Source: Planctomycetota bacterium (GTDB taxonomy: Bacteria; Planctomycetota; Planctomycetia; Gemmatales; Gemmataceae). From it: a stretch of DNA of 52,008 nt. Location of the stretch: the NCBI GenBank assembly GCA_016177925.1, contig JACOUH010000068.1:1-52008 (forward strand), in the 5' to 3' direction. The notes under the pieces are model-generated. The model did not search any database, was not told where the DNA came from, and saw only the letters and a list, made by a program, of their open reading frames with translations. Within the stretch, counting starts at the first letter, position 1. Each line of letters begins with the position of its first letter. This document shows positions 24,224-32,004 of the stretch, piece by piece. A program made the position numbers and the translations under genes.

Positions 24224-25909
24224 ATGGCGACTGCTTCCCTCCACCGGCTCGTTCGGCAGCTGCAACACTCGGCCAAGGCGACCGGCCTCGGCGAACTGCC
24301 CGACCAGGACCTGCTCGACCGACTGCTGGCCGGCGACACCTCGGCGTTCGAGGCGCTGGTGTGGCGGCACGGCGGGCTGGTGCTGTCCGCTTGCCGCCGT
24401 GTGCTGACCGACGAGGCGGATGCGGAGGATGCCTTCCAGGCCACCTTTCTTGCCTTGCTGCAGGGCGCTCGCTCAATCCGTCGGCGGAACGAGGTCGGCG
24501 CCTGGCTGTGCGGCGTTGCCCACCGCGTCGCCGTCGATGCCCTGGCTGATGCCCTGCGGCGGCGCCAACGCGAGCGCCGGGCAGCCCGGACCGAGGCGGC
24601 GCCGGCGGCACCCGACCTGAGTTGGCGTGAGGCCTGCGCGGCGCTGCACGGGGAGCTGGACCGCCTGCCGGACAAGTACCGGCTGCCGCTGGTCCTGTGC
24701 TACCTGCGCGGGCTCAGCCGCGACGAGGCGGCCCGTCAGCTCGGCTGGACGGTGCAGTCGCTGAAGGGCCGGCTGGAACGTGGCCGGCTGTTGCTGCGTG
24801 ACCGGCTGGCCCGGCGCGGCATCACGCTGTCGGCCGGGCTGCTGGCAGCGCTGGGGGACTCCGCCGCGGCGAGCACGGTGCCGTCGCGGCTTGTCCAGGT
24901 CACCCTGCACGCGGCGACGGGCGGACGACGTTCCGCGGCAGTCGCCGCCCTGGTCGAAGGAGCCACCCACGCCATGTTCCGCAGCCAAGTCCCCGTCATT
25001 GCCAGTCTCCTCCTCGTCACCGGACTTCTCGTGGGCGTCGTCGCCCTGCGGCAATTGCCGACTCGCGCCGCCGTCGTGGCCGACCCTGCCCCCGGACCCG
25101 AGGTCGAACTCAAGTGGAAGTTCACCGAGGGCAAGCTCTTCTACCAGACCATGACCACCACCACGACCCAGAACATGACGGTCACGGGGACCAAGGTCGA
25201 GCAGAAGCAGGAACAAACCTTCTTCTTCGAGTGGAAGCCGATCAAGATTGCCAAGGACAAGGTCACGCTGACGCAGAAGATCATCGGCCTGAAGATGAAC
25301 AACAAGTTCTTCGATGCCCTCAAGGATAATTCCTTTACCATCACCATCGACACCAAGGAGATGAAGGTCACCAGCATCGAGGGGCACGAGAAGTTCATCA
25401 ACAAGTTGATTGAAACCAACCCGCAGATGAAGCCGCTGCTGGAGAAGTTCCTCGGCAAGGAAGCACTGTTGGACATGCAATCGACGACCATGTTCACCGC
25501 CCTACCCGGCAAGAAGGTGAAAAAGAACGACACCTGGAGACGCAAGTCGTTGCTCGACATGGGGTCGATCGGTAGGTACGAGACGAGCTACACGTACACC
25601 TACGAAGGGCCCGCCAAGAACAAGAGCCACAAGATTGACCTTAAAATCGATCTTAAATATTCCCCGCCCGATGCCAACACCGTCGCCAATCTGCCGTTTA
25701 AGATTAAGGACGCCAAGCTCGAGGCCAAGGACTCCACCGGCACGATCGTCTACGACCCGAAAACCGGGTGGATCAAGTCGTCGGAGATGAAGCTGAAGCT
25801 GACCGGCACCCTGACCCTCGGGATCGGCCAGCAGAGCACCGCCGTCGAGCTGACCCAGGAACAGACGACCAAGATCCTCACCAGCGCCGACAACCCGATC
25901 AAGAAATAA
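24224..25909 (+). CDS. ECF-type sigma factor fused to TM helix and DUF6263-like domain
   Basis: First of six sigma-fusion genes, 561 residues. Sigma region 2 is at about 42-105 (DAEDAFQATFLAL core) and region 4 at about 146-190 (LDRLPDKYRLPLVLCYLRGL, then LSRDEAARQLGWTVQSLKGR). A cytoplasmic linker (RRGITLSAGLLAALGDSAAA) leads to one membrane helix at about 256-276 (VIASLLLVTGLLVGVVAL). The remaining 280 residues are Lys/Thr-rich beta-type sequence (TSIEGHEKFINKL, ALPGKKVKKNDTW) resembling DUF6263 and should lie outside the cytoplasm. No separate anti-sigma gene is adjacent. The likely role is direct coupling of an envelope signal to transcription. It differs from the other five, which carry Ig-like modules. 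The Met at residue 251 has its own GGAG. Confidence 0.85.
   Translation: MATASLHRLVRQLQHSAKATGLGELPDQDLLDRLLAGDTSAFEALVWRHGGLVLSACRRVLTDEADAEDAFQATFLALLQGARSIRRRNEVGAWLCGVAHRVAVDALADALRRRQRERRAARTEAAPAAPDLSWREACAALHGELDRLPDKYRLPLVLCYLRGLSRDEAARQLGWTVQSLKGRLERGRLLLRDRLARRGITLSAGLLAALGDSAAASTVPSRLVQVTLHAATGGRRSAAVAALVEGATHAMFRSQVPVIASLLLVTGLLVGVVALRQLPTRAAVVADPAPGPEVELKWKFTEGKLFYQTMTTTTTQNMTVTGTKVEQKQEQTFFFEWKPIKIAKDKVTLTQKIIGLKMNNKFFDALKDNSFTITIDTKEMKVTSIEGHEKFINKLIETNPQMKPLLEKFLGKEALLDMQSTTMFTALPGKKVKKNDTWRRKSLLDMGSIGRYETSYTYTYEGPAKNKSHKIDLKIDLKYSPPDANTVANLPFKIKDAKLEAKDSTGTIVYDPKTGWIKSSEMKLKLTGTLTLGIGQQSTAVELTQEQTTKILTSADNPIKK
24957..24976 (+). promoter_or_regulatory. Internal Shine-Dalgarno-like site and in-frame ATG, gene 1
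   Basis: AAGGAG (24957-24962) lies 11 bases before the in-frame ATG at 24974 (Met251), directly ahead of the membrane helix. The sequence from this Met (MFRSQVPVIASLLLVTGLLV) reads like a signal peptide. Identical spacing occurs in all six paralogues. Confidence 0.45.
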
Positions 25910-25955
25910 CGAACGGACTTGAAAGAAATTGATTCCCGATGTGCCGCTGAGCACT

Positions 25956-26011
25956 TTAGCCCGACGCGCCAGCGAGGGTTCGCTGTGTCCCTCGCTGGCG
26001 CGTCGGGCTAA
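25956..26011. repeat. Inverted repeat family B, copy 2
   Basis: TTAGCCCGACGCGCCAGCGA and its inverted partner ending CGCGTCGGGCTAA, with a short loop. It lies between the first and second sigma-fusion genes, 47 bases after the stop, and probably terminates transcription between them. Confidence 0.93.
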
Positions 26012-26026
26012 GACAGAATTGGTTCG

Positions 26027-26075
26027 TGCCGCGCCCTGCCTGGCGTGGTACTTACGGGTGGAGTCGACCCCACCC
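26027..26075 (+). promoter_or_regulatory. Sigma-array promoter element 2
   Basis: TTCGTGCCGCGCC with TGCCGCG at 26027 and ACTTAC at 26050, 23 bases later. GGGTGG (26056-26061) and CCACCC (26070-26075) form a perfect six-base inverted repeat with an eight-base loop. TGCCGCG lies 65 bases before the ATG, as for the first gene. Confidence 0.6.
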
Positions 26076-26091
26076 TGACGAGGATCTCGCA

Positions 26092-28920
26092 ATGGCGACT
26101 GCATCCTTGAGCCGGATGGTCCGGCATCTGCGGCAGAACGAGACCGACCGATCCGGCGACCGTCCCGACCGGGAACTGCTCGAACGCCACCTGGCCGGCG
26201 AACCGGGAGCGTTCGAGCGGCTGGTCTGGCGGCACGGGCGGGCGGTGCTCGGCGTCTGTCGCAGCGTGCTCGGCCACGAGGCTGATGCCGAGGACGCATT
26301 CCAGGCCACCTTCCTGACCCTGTTGCGCGGCGCCTGCTCCATCCGGCAGCGCGACGCAGTCGGGGGCTGGCTCTGCGGCGTTGCCTACCGGGTCGCCGTC
26401 AAGGCGCTGCACGCGGCAGGAAGACGCCGGCGGCACGAGCACCGCGCCGCCCAGGCCGAGACGGTGTCCGCGAGCCCCGACCTGTCCTGGCGCGAGGCGT
26501 GTGCGGCCCTGCACGAGGAGCTGGACCGCTTGCCGGAGAAGTTCCGGCTGCCGCTGGTCCATTGCTACCTGCAAGGGTTGAGCCGCGACGAAGCGGCCCG
26601 ACAGCTCGGCTCGACGCTGCAATCGTTGAAGGGCCGGCTGGAACGCGGCCGACTGCTGCTGCGGGACCGGCTGGCCCGGCGCGGCATCACGCTGTCGGCG
26701 GGACTGCTGGCGGCATTGGGGGACTCCGCCACGGCGAGCGCTGTGCCGCCGCGGTTGATTCAGGCCACCCTGCAAGCGGTGACCGGCCGTGTCCCGGCCG
26801 CGGTCGCCAACCTGATCGAAGGAGCCACCCGCGCTATGTCCCCCAAGCTTTCGTTCACTGCCGGCCTCCTCGTAATCGCCGGTCTTCTGATGATTGGCAC
26901 TGCTCTCCGAGGCTCGCTGAGCGCCGCGCTGCCCAACGATCCGCCGACTCCGAAGGTCGTTCCGCTCCCACGACAGGCAGAGCCCGCCAAAGCGGACAAG
27001 CCCGAGCGATCGGAAGCGATTCTCTGCACCGGACGTGTCCTCGGCCCCGACGGCAAGCCAGTCGCGGGGGCCAAGCTCTTCCTCCGCATCCGCGACCCCT
27101 GGGAAAAAAAACTTCCCGTCCGCGCTACCAGTGACAAGGAGGGGAAATTCGACTTCGCGTTCAAACGATCGGAACTCGACGCGAACGGCTATGCCGGTCC
27201 CTGGTTCCAGCTGATCGCGACCGCCGACGGCTACGCTCCAGATTGGAGTTACGGCGACAATCCGGCAGCGAAGATAGAGAGAACCTTACGCCTTGCCGAG
27301 GACATCCCGATCCGGGGCCGCATCCTCGACCTGAACGGCAAGCCGGTCGCTGGCGCCACGCTGCGGCTCGAAGAGATCCACGCCTACGCTGACCCCGAGG
27401 CGTTCCTCCAGACCGTGCGCGATCGCCAGTGGCCGCGCATCGACGGGAAGTACTGGAACGGTCCGTTTCCGGGACAGCCGAAGGTCTTCACGACCGGCGC
27501 CGACGGGCGTTTCCGGCTGACAGGCATCGGCCGCGATCGCGTTATTCAGTTCCAGCTCGAAGGGCCGGGCATCGAATACGGGCCGGTGCGTGTCGTGGTC
27601 CGCGACATGAAGACCGCGGTCGAGCCGAAGCAGAAGGGGCGGTTCGCCGGCCCGGTGATCCATAAAGTCTACGGCGCCACCTTTACTCACGCAGCGCTTC
27701 CGTCCCGGCTGATCCGCGGCGTGGTCCACGACAAGAAGACCGGCAAGCCCGTTGCCGGCGTCCAGATCTATTCCGGGCGGTTTCGCGTGGTGACCGACGC
27801 TGAGGGGCGCTACGAGGTCCTCGGCCACGCCAAATCCACGGAGGGCTACTCGGTGAGCGCCTCGCCCGTTGGCAAACCGTACTTCAGTCTCGGCATCCAG
27901 GTCGCCGACACACCGGGGCTCGGCCCGGTACAGGCCGACATCGACCTCGTGACCGGCATCGTCGTCCGCGGCCGGGTCACGCACGCCGTCACGGGCAAGC
28001 CGATCGCCGGGGCCGGCGTCCACCACAACCCGCTCTATCCCAATCCTGCTGTCCGGCTGTTTGGCCCGAACGGGGCCGGCACGTCGCCGTGCTCCTGGAC
28101 CCTGTCGGGCGCGGATGGCTCCTACAGCCTCGTCATCCTGCCCGGCCCCGGTATTCTGGGCTTCATCGACAACGCGCGGAAGGAATCCCTCATGACCGCG
28201 CTTATCACCCGCCAGGACCTGAAGGACTTCTTCAAGGACAATGAGGACCACGGCAACGAGGATTCGCTGCGCATCCAGGCGGGCGTGAACTCCTGGACGG
28301 TAGTGGGCCAGAACCAGTTCAGCCGTCTGCTGCTCATCAATCCCGGAGCGAACCCCGGCCCGATCACGCAGGACGTGGGGCTGCGGCCGGCGCTGGCAGT
28401 CCGCGGGAAGGTGGTCGGTCCGGATGGCAAGCCGTTGACGGGCGTGGTAGCTCACGGGCTGATGCAGGAGTGGGCCTACGCGTCTGAGCCTCTGAAGGAC
28501 GACACCTTCGCGGTGCGGAGCTTCAACCCACGGAGGCCGCGCAACCTGGTCTTCACGCACGCCGCCCGGAAGCTCGGCGCGTTCGTGACGGTTGCCGGCG
28601 AGAGGAAGGACCCGCTCGTGGTCAAGCTGGAGCCGTTGGGCTCGATCACTGGCTGCATCCTCGACGAGGACGGCAAGCCCGTAGCGGGGATGACGGTGCG
28701 GCTGGATTGCGAGCACCTGTTCTACGAAGCCGGCCCGAGGGTGAAAACGGACCGCGACGGCCGCTTCCGCATCGACGGCCTGGTGGCGGGGCAACGCTAT
28801 CAGGCGCGACTGGGCCTCCCGCCGTTCGGAAAGTACCTCTTCGCCCCGTTCACGGTGAAGCCGGGCGAGAACCGGAACCTGGGCGAGATGAAACTCGCCC
28901 CGAGCGGAACCGGGAACTGA
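26092..28920 (+). CDS. ECF-type sigma factor fused to TM helix and six Ig-like modules
   Basis: Second sigma-fusion gene, 942 residues. Region 2 (DAEDAFQATFLTLLRGA) and region 4 (RDEAARQLGSTLQSLKGRLE) fill the first 190 residues. The conserved linker (RRGITLSAGLLAALGDSATA) leads to a membrane helix at about 253-275 (FTAGLLVIAGLLMIGTAL). The extracytoplasmic part holds six carboxypeptidase-regulatory-like modules, each opening with a G-V/I-L-DGKPVAGA pattern, at about residues 313, 408, 542, 626, 771 and 853. The closing sequence (GENRNLGEMKL) is shared in form with the other paralogues. The ATG at 26092 aligns with the other paralogue starts (MATASL) and has GAGG eight bases upstream. It likely senses envelope state or a polymer ligand; the ligand is unknown. 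Confidence 0.86.
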   Translation: MATASLSRMVRHLRQNETDRSGDRPDRELLERHLAGEPGAFERLVWRHGRAVLGVCRSVLGHEADAEDAFQATFLTLLRGACSIRQRDAVGGWLCGVAYRVAVKALHAAGRRRRHEHRAAQAETVSASPDLSWREACAALHEELDRLPEKFRLPLVHCYLQGLSRDEAARQLGSTLQSLKGRLERGRLLLRDRLARRGITLSAGLLAALGDSATASAVPPRLIQATLQAVTGRVPAAVANLIEGATRAMSPKLSFTAGLLVIAGLLMIGTALRGSLSAALPNDPPTPKVVPLPRQAEPAKADKPERSEAILCTGRVLGPDGKPVAGAKLFLRIRDPWEKKLPVRATSDKEGKFDFAFKRSELDANGYAGPWFQLIATADGYAPDWSYGDNPAAKIERTLRLAEDIPIRGRILDLNGKPVAGATLRLEEIHAYADPEAFLQTVRDRQWPRIDGKYWNGPFPGQPKVFTTGADGRFRLTGIGRDRVIQFQLEGPGIEYGPVRVVVRDMKTAVEPKQKGRFAGPVIHKVYGATFTHAALPSRLIRGVVHDKKTGKPVAGVQIYSGRFRVVTDAEGRYEVLGHAKSTEGYSVSASPVGKPYFSLGIQVADTPGLGPVQADIDLVTGIVVRGRVTHAVTGKPIAGAGVHHNPLYPNPAVRLFGPNGAGTSPCSWTLSGADGSYSLVILPGPGILGFIDNARKESLMTALITRQDLKDFFKDNEDHGNEDSLRIQAGVNSWTVVGQNQFSRLLLINPGANPGPITQDVGLRPALAVRGKVVGPDGKPLTGVVAHGLMQEWAYASEPLKDDTFAVRSFNPRRPRNLVFTHAARKLGAFVTVAGERKDPLVVKLEPLGSITGCILDEDGKPVAGMTVRLDCEHLFYEAGPRVKTDRDGRFRIDGLVAGQRYQARLGLPPFGKYLFAPFTVKPGENRNLGEMKLAPSGTGN
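26821..26838 (+). promoter_or_regulatory. Internal Shine-Dalgarno-like site and in-frame ATG, gene 2
   Basis: GGAG (26821-26824) is 11 bases before the in-frame ATG at 26836 (Met249). The Met opens MSPKLSFTAGLLVIAGLL, a signal-peptide-like start at the membrane helix. Confidence 0.45.
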
Positions 28921-28940
28921 CTCCGAAGAAAACGATGAAC

Positions 28941-28999
28941 GATGAATGATGAATGATGAACACAGAACCGATTGTCTTCCATTCATCATTCATCATTCA
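28941..28999. repeat. AT-rich GATGAAT inverted repeat
   Basis: Three tandem ATGAATG-type units (28941-28960) and an inverted run of TTCATCA units (28980-28999) flank a 19-base loop. The composition is strikingly AT-rich for this window. It replaces the family A/B repeats as the spacer between sigma-fusion genes 2 and 3. Confidence 0.9.
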
Positions 29000-29015
29000 T
29001 CATTTTCTTCGACCG

Positions 29016-29063
29016 TGCCGCGCCGGGCCTCGGGTTGCACTTGAGGGTGGAGTTCACCCACTC
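29016..29063 (+). promoter_or_regulatory. Sigma-array promoter element 3
   Basis: ACCGTGCCGCGCC with TGCCGCG at 29016 and ACTTGA at 29039, 23 bases later. GGGTGG (29045-29050) faces CCACTC (29058-29063). TGCCGCG is 63 bases before the ATG. Confidence 0.6.
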
Positions 29064-29078
29064 TCACGAGGTGCAGTG

Positions 29079-31841
29079 ATGGCGACCGCGTCTCTCAACT
29101 TGCTCGTCCGCCAGCTGCGGCAGTCCACCGAGACGGCCTCCAGCGACGGACAGGCCGACGAGGAACTGCTGAGCCGGTTTGTCGCGGGCGACACGACGGC
29201 GTTCGAGTTGCTGGTCTGGCGCTACGGGCCGGCCGTCCTCGCCGCCTGCCGCAAGGTCCTGACGACCGAGGCCGACATCGAGGACGCTTTCCAGGCGACT
29301 TTCCTCACCCTCCTGCACGGGGCTCGTTCGATCCGGGCGGGCGCCGCGGTCGGCGGCTGGCTGTGCGGCGTCGCTCACCGGGTTGCCGTGCGCGTGCTCG
29401 ACACGAGCCGGCGCCGCCGGCAGCGCGAGTACCGAGCGGCTCGTGCCGAGGCGGGGCCCGCCGGCGCAGACCTGTCGTGGCGTGAAGCGTGTGCAGCGTT
29501 GCACGAGGAGCTGGACCGCCTGCCGGAGATGTACCGGCTCCCGCTGGTCCTGTGCTACCTGCAGGGTGTCAGCCGTGACGAGGCGGCCCGGCAACTCGGC
29601 TGGTCCCTGCAATCGCTCAAGGGCCGCCTCGAACGCGGCCGTGAGAAACTGCGTCAGCGCTTGGTGCGCCGCGGCATCACGCTGTCGGCGGGACTGCTGG
29701 CGGCCTTGGGGGACTCCGCCGTGGCGAGCAGCGTGCCGCCGCGGCTGGTTCAGGCCACCTTGCAAGCAGCGGCGGGCCGTGTCCCGGCCAGCGTCGCTGC
29801 CCTGGTCCACGGAGTCACCCCCCCCATGAAGAAGGGACCCACCAAACTACTGCTCGCCCTGCTGTTCGTCACCCTCGCGGCAACTGCTGGCGCCGGCCTC
29901 ACCTCGGCGCAACGCCCCGCGCCTTCGACGACGCTGAGCATCGCCGTTGCGCTACGATCTGCTCACGCGGACGACCCCAAAGACGCCAACGTCGTGGCCG
30001 GCCGGGTCCTCGGGCCCGACGGCAAGGCAATGAAGGGCGCAAATGTCTGCCTGTGGCCGAACACCGGCAAGGAACCCGTCGCGCGGGCGACGACCGACGC
30101 GGACGGTCGCTTCCGTCTCTCGGCGCCAAAAGGTGCCGTGGCCCGGGGAGGCAAGGTCGTGGCGACGGCAGAGGGCCACGGTCCGGCGTGGGTGGACGCG
30201 CCGCCGGCGAGGCAAGGCGAATTGACGTTGCGACTGGTCCGCGACGATGTCCCGGTCAAGGGACGCATCCTGAGCCTGGAGGGCAGGCCGGTCATCGGCG
30301 CCACCGTTCAGGTCCTCGCTCTGGATGATCCGGCGGACGGCGGCCTGGACGCCTGGATCGACGGCCAGAAGCGCAATCACCCCATCGAGGTGAAGAGACT
30401 CCGGCCGGGCGCCCTCGGCGTGCCAACGACTTTCCGGACCGGGAAAGATGGCCGTTTCCGTCTGACTGGACTCGGCCGCGAGCGGGTGGTGTTCCTCCAG
30501 ATCAGCGGAGCGAGCCTCTCCTCCGCGCAGATCTGGGCCCTGACCCGAACGAAGCCCGCGGAGGGACTGCGGACCGGCTATTACGGCTCCTACCCGGCGA
30601 CGTTCGACTTCCACGTCAAGCCGAGCAAGCCGATCGCCGGCACGGTCCGCGACCGGCGGACCGGCAAGCCTCTGGCGGGCATCACGGTCGGCTCGTTCCG
30701 CTGGGTCAACCTCTCGACGAAGACCGATGCGAATGGTCGTTACCGGATCGACGGAATCCCCAAGGATTCGGAGTACACGGTTTCGGCAGGCGGCGGGGGT
30801 TACTTCAACTCGACGAAATTGCAGGTGCCGGACACGGCGGGGCTCGACCCGATCACCGCCGACTTCGAGTTGGACCCCGGCATCGTCGTCCACGGGCGGG
30901 TGCGCGACACCGAGGGCAAGCCGGTGCGCGGTTACGTGGGCTATCTTGCCACCCCGGACAACCCGCACCGCAAGGACTTCCCCGACTTCGGCCAACCCCA
31001 GGCGTTGGTGGCGCGGGAGGGGGACACCGCGGAGGATGGTTCCTTCACGGTGCTGGCCATCCCCGGCCAGGGGGCGCTGACGGTTACGGCGCATGACGCC
31101 GGCCGCTACGCCCGGTCGGAGCCGGGCAAGGTCAACGTCGGCAACTACATCCTGGACTCGTACCACGCTGTCGTCCCGATCACTGTCCCCGAGAAGCGGC
31201 CGAAGTTCACGGCCCCCGACATCGTGCTGGAGCGGGGGCGAGCCCTAGCCGGAACGGTGGTCGGCCCTAACGGCAAGCCGCTGAGCGGAGTCTGTACGGC
31301 TGGCCTGTCGTCGGTCTGGCAATTCGGCGGTGGCCCCGGCCCCAACCCGTTGCGCCGTGCGTCCATCACCATCGGCGGACTGAGCGCGAAAGAGACACGC
31401 CCCCTCTTCTTCATCCATCCGGAGAAGAAACTGGCCCGCGTGCTGAAAGTCCGGGGAGACGAGAAAGGCCCGCTGACCGTCCGCCTGGAACCACTCGCCG
31501 AGTTGACCGGCCGCATCGTCGCTGCTGACGGCAAGCCGTGGGCGGGCCTGACGGTGCGCGTGATGCTGAACTACCAGGACAAGGACGCCCGCGAACTGCC
31601 CGCCGACCTGCGCTATGGTGGCCCGTCGTGGGCGAAACTGATTAACGTGGAGACGACGACGGATAAGGACGGCCGCTTCCATGTCGGGGGCCTGGTGCCT
31701 GGCTTGAAGTATTCCCTCGGCGCAACGGACGGCGACCCCAGCGCAGGCGTGTACGCGTACTATGGCGAGGTTCCGCCCGTCCAGGCCGGCAAGTCCAGGG
31801 ATCTCGGCGACCTGAAGAGCAAACGAACCCCGGACAAGTAA
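29079..31841 (+). CDS. ECF-type sigma factor fused to TM helix and six Ig-like modules
   Basis: Third sigma-fusion gene, 920 residues. Region 2 contains DIEDAFQATFLTLLHGA, and region 4 contains RDEAARQLGWSLQSLKGRLE. The linker RRGITLSAGLLAALGDSAVA leads to a membrane helix at about 255-275 (KLLLALLFVTLAATAGAG). Six Ig-like modules follow, opening for example with GRVLGPDGKAMKGANV, GTVRDRRTGKPLAGITV and GTVVGPNGKPLSGV. It is the closest relative of the next gene (32005): DNA from region 4 through the membrane helix is nearly identical in the two, while region 2 and the extracytoplasmic part have diverged. The start at 29079 aligns with MATASL of the paralogues; the longer frame to 28953 runs through the AT-rich repeat and is not credible. 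Confidence 0.86.
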   Translation: MATASLNLLVRQLRQSTETASSDGQADEELLSRFVAGDTTAFELLVWRYGPAVLAACRKVLTTEADIEDAFQATFLTLLHGARSIRAGAAVGGWLCGVAHRVAVRVLDTSRRRRQREYRAARAEAGPAGADLSWREACAALHEELDRLPEMYRLPLVLCYLQGVSRDEAARQLGWSLQSLKGRLERGREKLRQRLVRRGITLSAGLLAALGDSAVASSVPPRLVQATLQAAAGRVPASVAALVHGVTPPMKKGPTKLLLALLFVTLAATAGAGLTSAQRPAPSTTLSIAVALRSAHADDPKDANVVAGRVLGPDGKAMKGANVCLWPNTGKEPVARATTDADGRFRLSAPKGAVARGGKVVATAEGHGPAWVDAPPARQGELTLRLVRDDVPVKGRILSLEGRPVIGATVQVLALDDPADGGLDAWIDGQKRNHPIEVKRLRPGALGVPTTFRTGKDGRFRLTGLGRERVVFLQISGASLSSAQIWALTRTKPAEGLRTGYYGSYPATFDFHVKPSKPIAGTVRDRRTGKPLAGITVGSFRWVNLSTKTDANGRYRIDGIPKDSEYTVSAGGGGYFNSTKLQVPDTAGLDPITADFELDPGIVVHGRVRDTEGKPVRGYVGYLATPDNPHRKDFPDFGQPQALVAREGDTAEDGSFTVLAIPGQGALTVTAHDAGRYARSEPGKVNVGNYILDSYHAVVPITVPEKRPKFTAPDIVLERGRALAGTVVGPNGKPLSGVCTAGLSSVWQFGGGPGPNPLRRASITIGGLSAKETRPLFFIHPEKKLARVLKVRGDEKGPLTVRLEPLAELTGRIVAADGKPWAGLTVRVMLNYQDKDARELPADLRYGGPSWAKLINVETTTDKDGRFHVGGLVPGLKYSLGATDGDPSAGVYAYYGEVPPVQAGKSRDLGDLKSKRTPDK
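29811..29828 (+). promoter_or_regulatory. Internal Shine-Dalgarno-like site and in-frame ATG, gene 3
   Basis: GGAG (29811-29814) is 11 bases before the in-frame ATG at 29826 (Met250). MKKGPTKLLLALLFVTLAAT is an almost textbook signal-peptide start: two lysines, then a hydrophobic core. Confidence 0.5.
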
Positions 31842-31842
31842 C

Positions 31843-31908
31843 TGGCGAGCGGGGGGTGTGAACCCCCCGGTGTGGACCTACCGGGGGGTTCACACCCCCC
31901 GCTCGCCA
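31843..31908. repeat. Inverted repeat family A, copy 4
   Basis: TGGCGAGCGGGGGGTGTGAA and its perfect inverted partner ending CACCCCCCGCTCGCCA, 66 bases in all. It begins almost at the stop codon of sigma-fusion gene 3 and lies 33 bases before promoter element 4. Confidence 0.95.
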
Positions 31909-31940
31909 AATTCGGGGGCGAGCCGTGACAGATTTGACCG

Positions 31941-31988
31941 TGCCGCGCCGAGCGCCTCGGCCCACATAGGGTGGAGTTTCCCCCACCC
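31941..31988 (+). promoter_or_regulatory. Sigma-array promoter element 4
   Basis: ACCGTGCCGCGCC with TGCCGCG at 31941 and ACATAG at 31964, 23 bases later. GGGTGG (31969-31974) and CCACCC (31983-31988) form a perfect inverted repeat with an eight-base loop. TGCCGCG is 64 bases before the ATG. Confidence 0.6.
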
Positions 31989-32004
31989 TCGCGAGGGCAC
32001 TGTG

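Noticed and set aside
27286-28989. 567-codon minus-strand frame opposite sigma-fusion gene 2
   Set aside because: Antisense shadow; the plus strand has conserved sigma and Ig-like modules.
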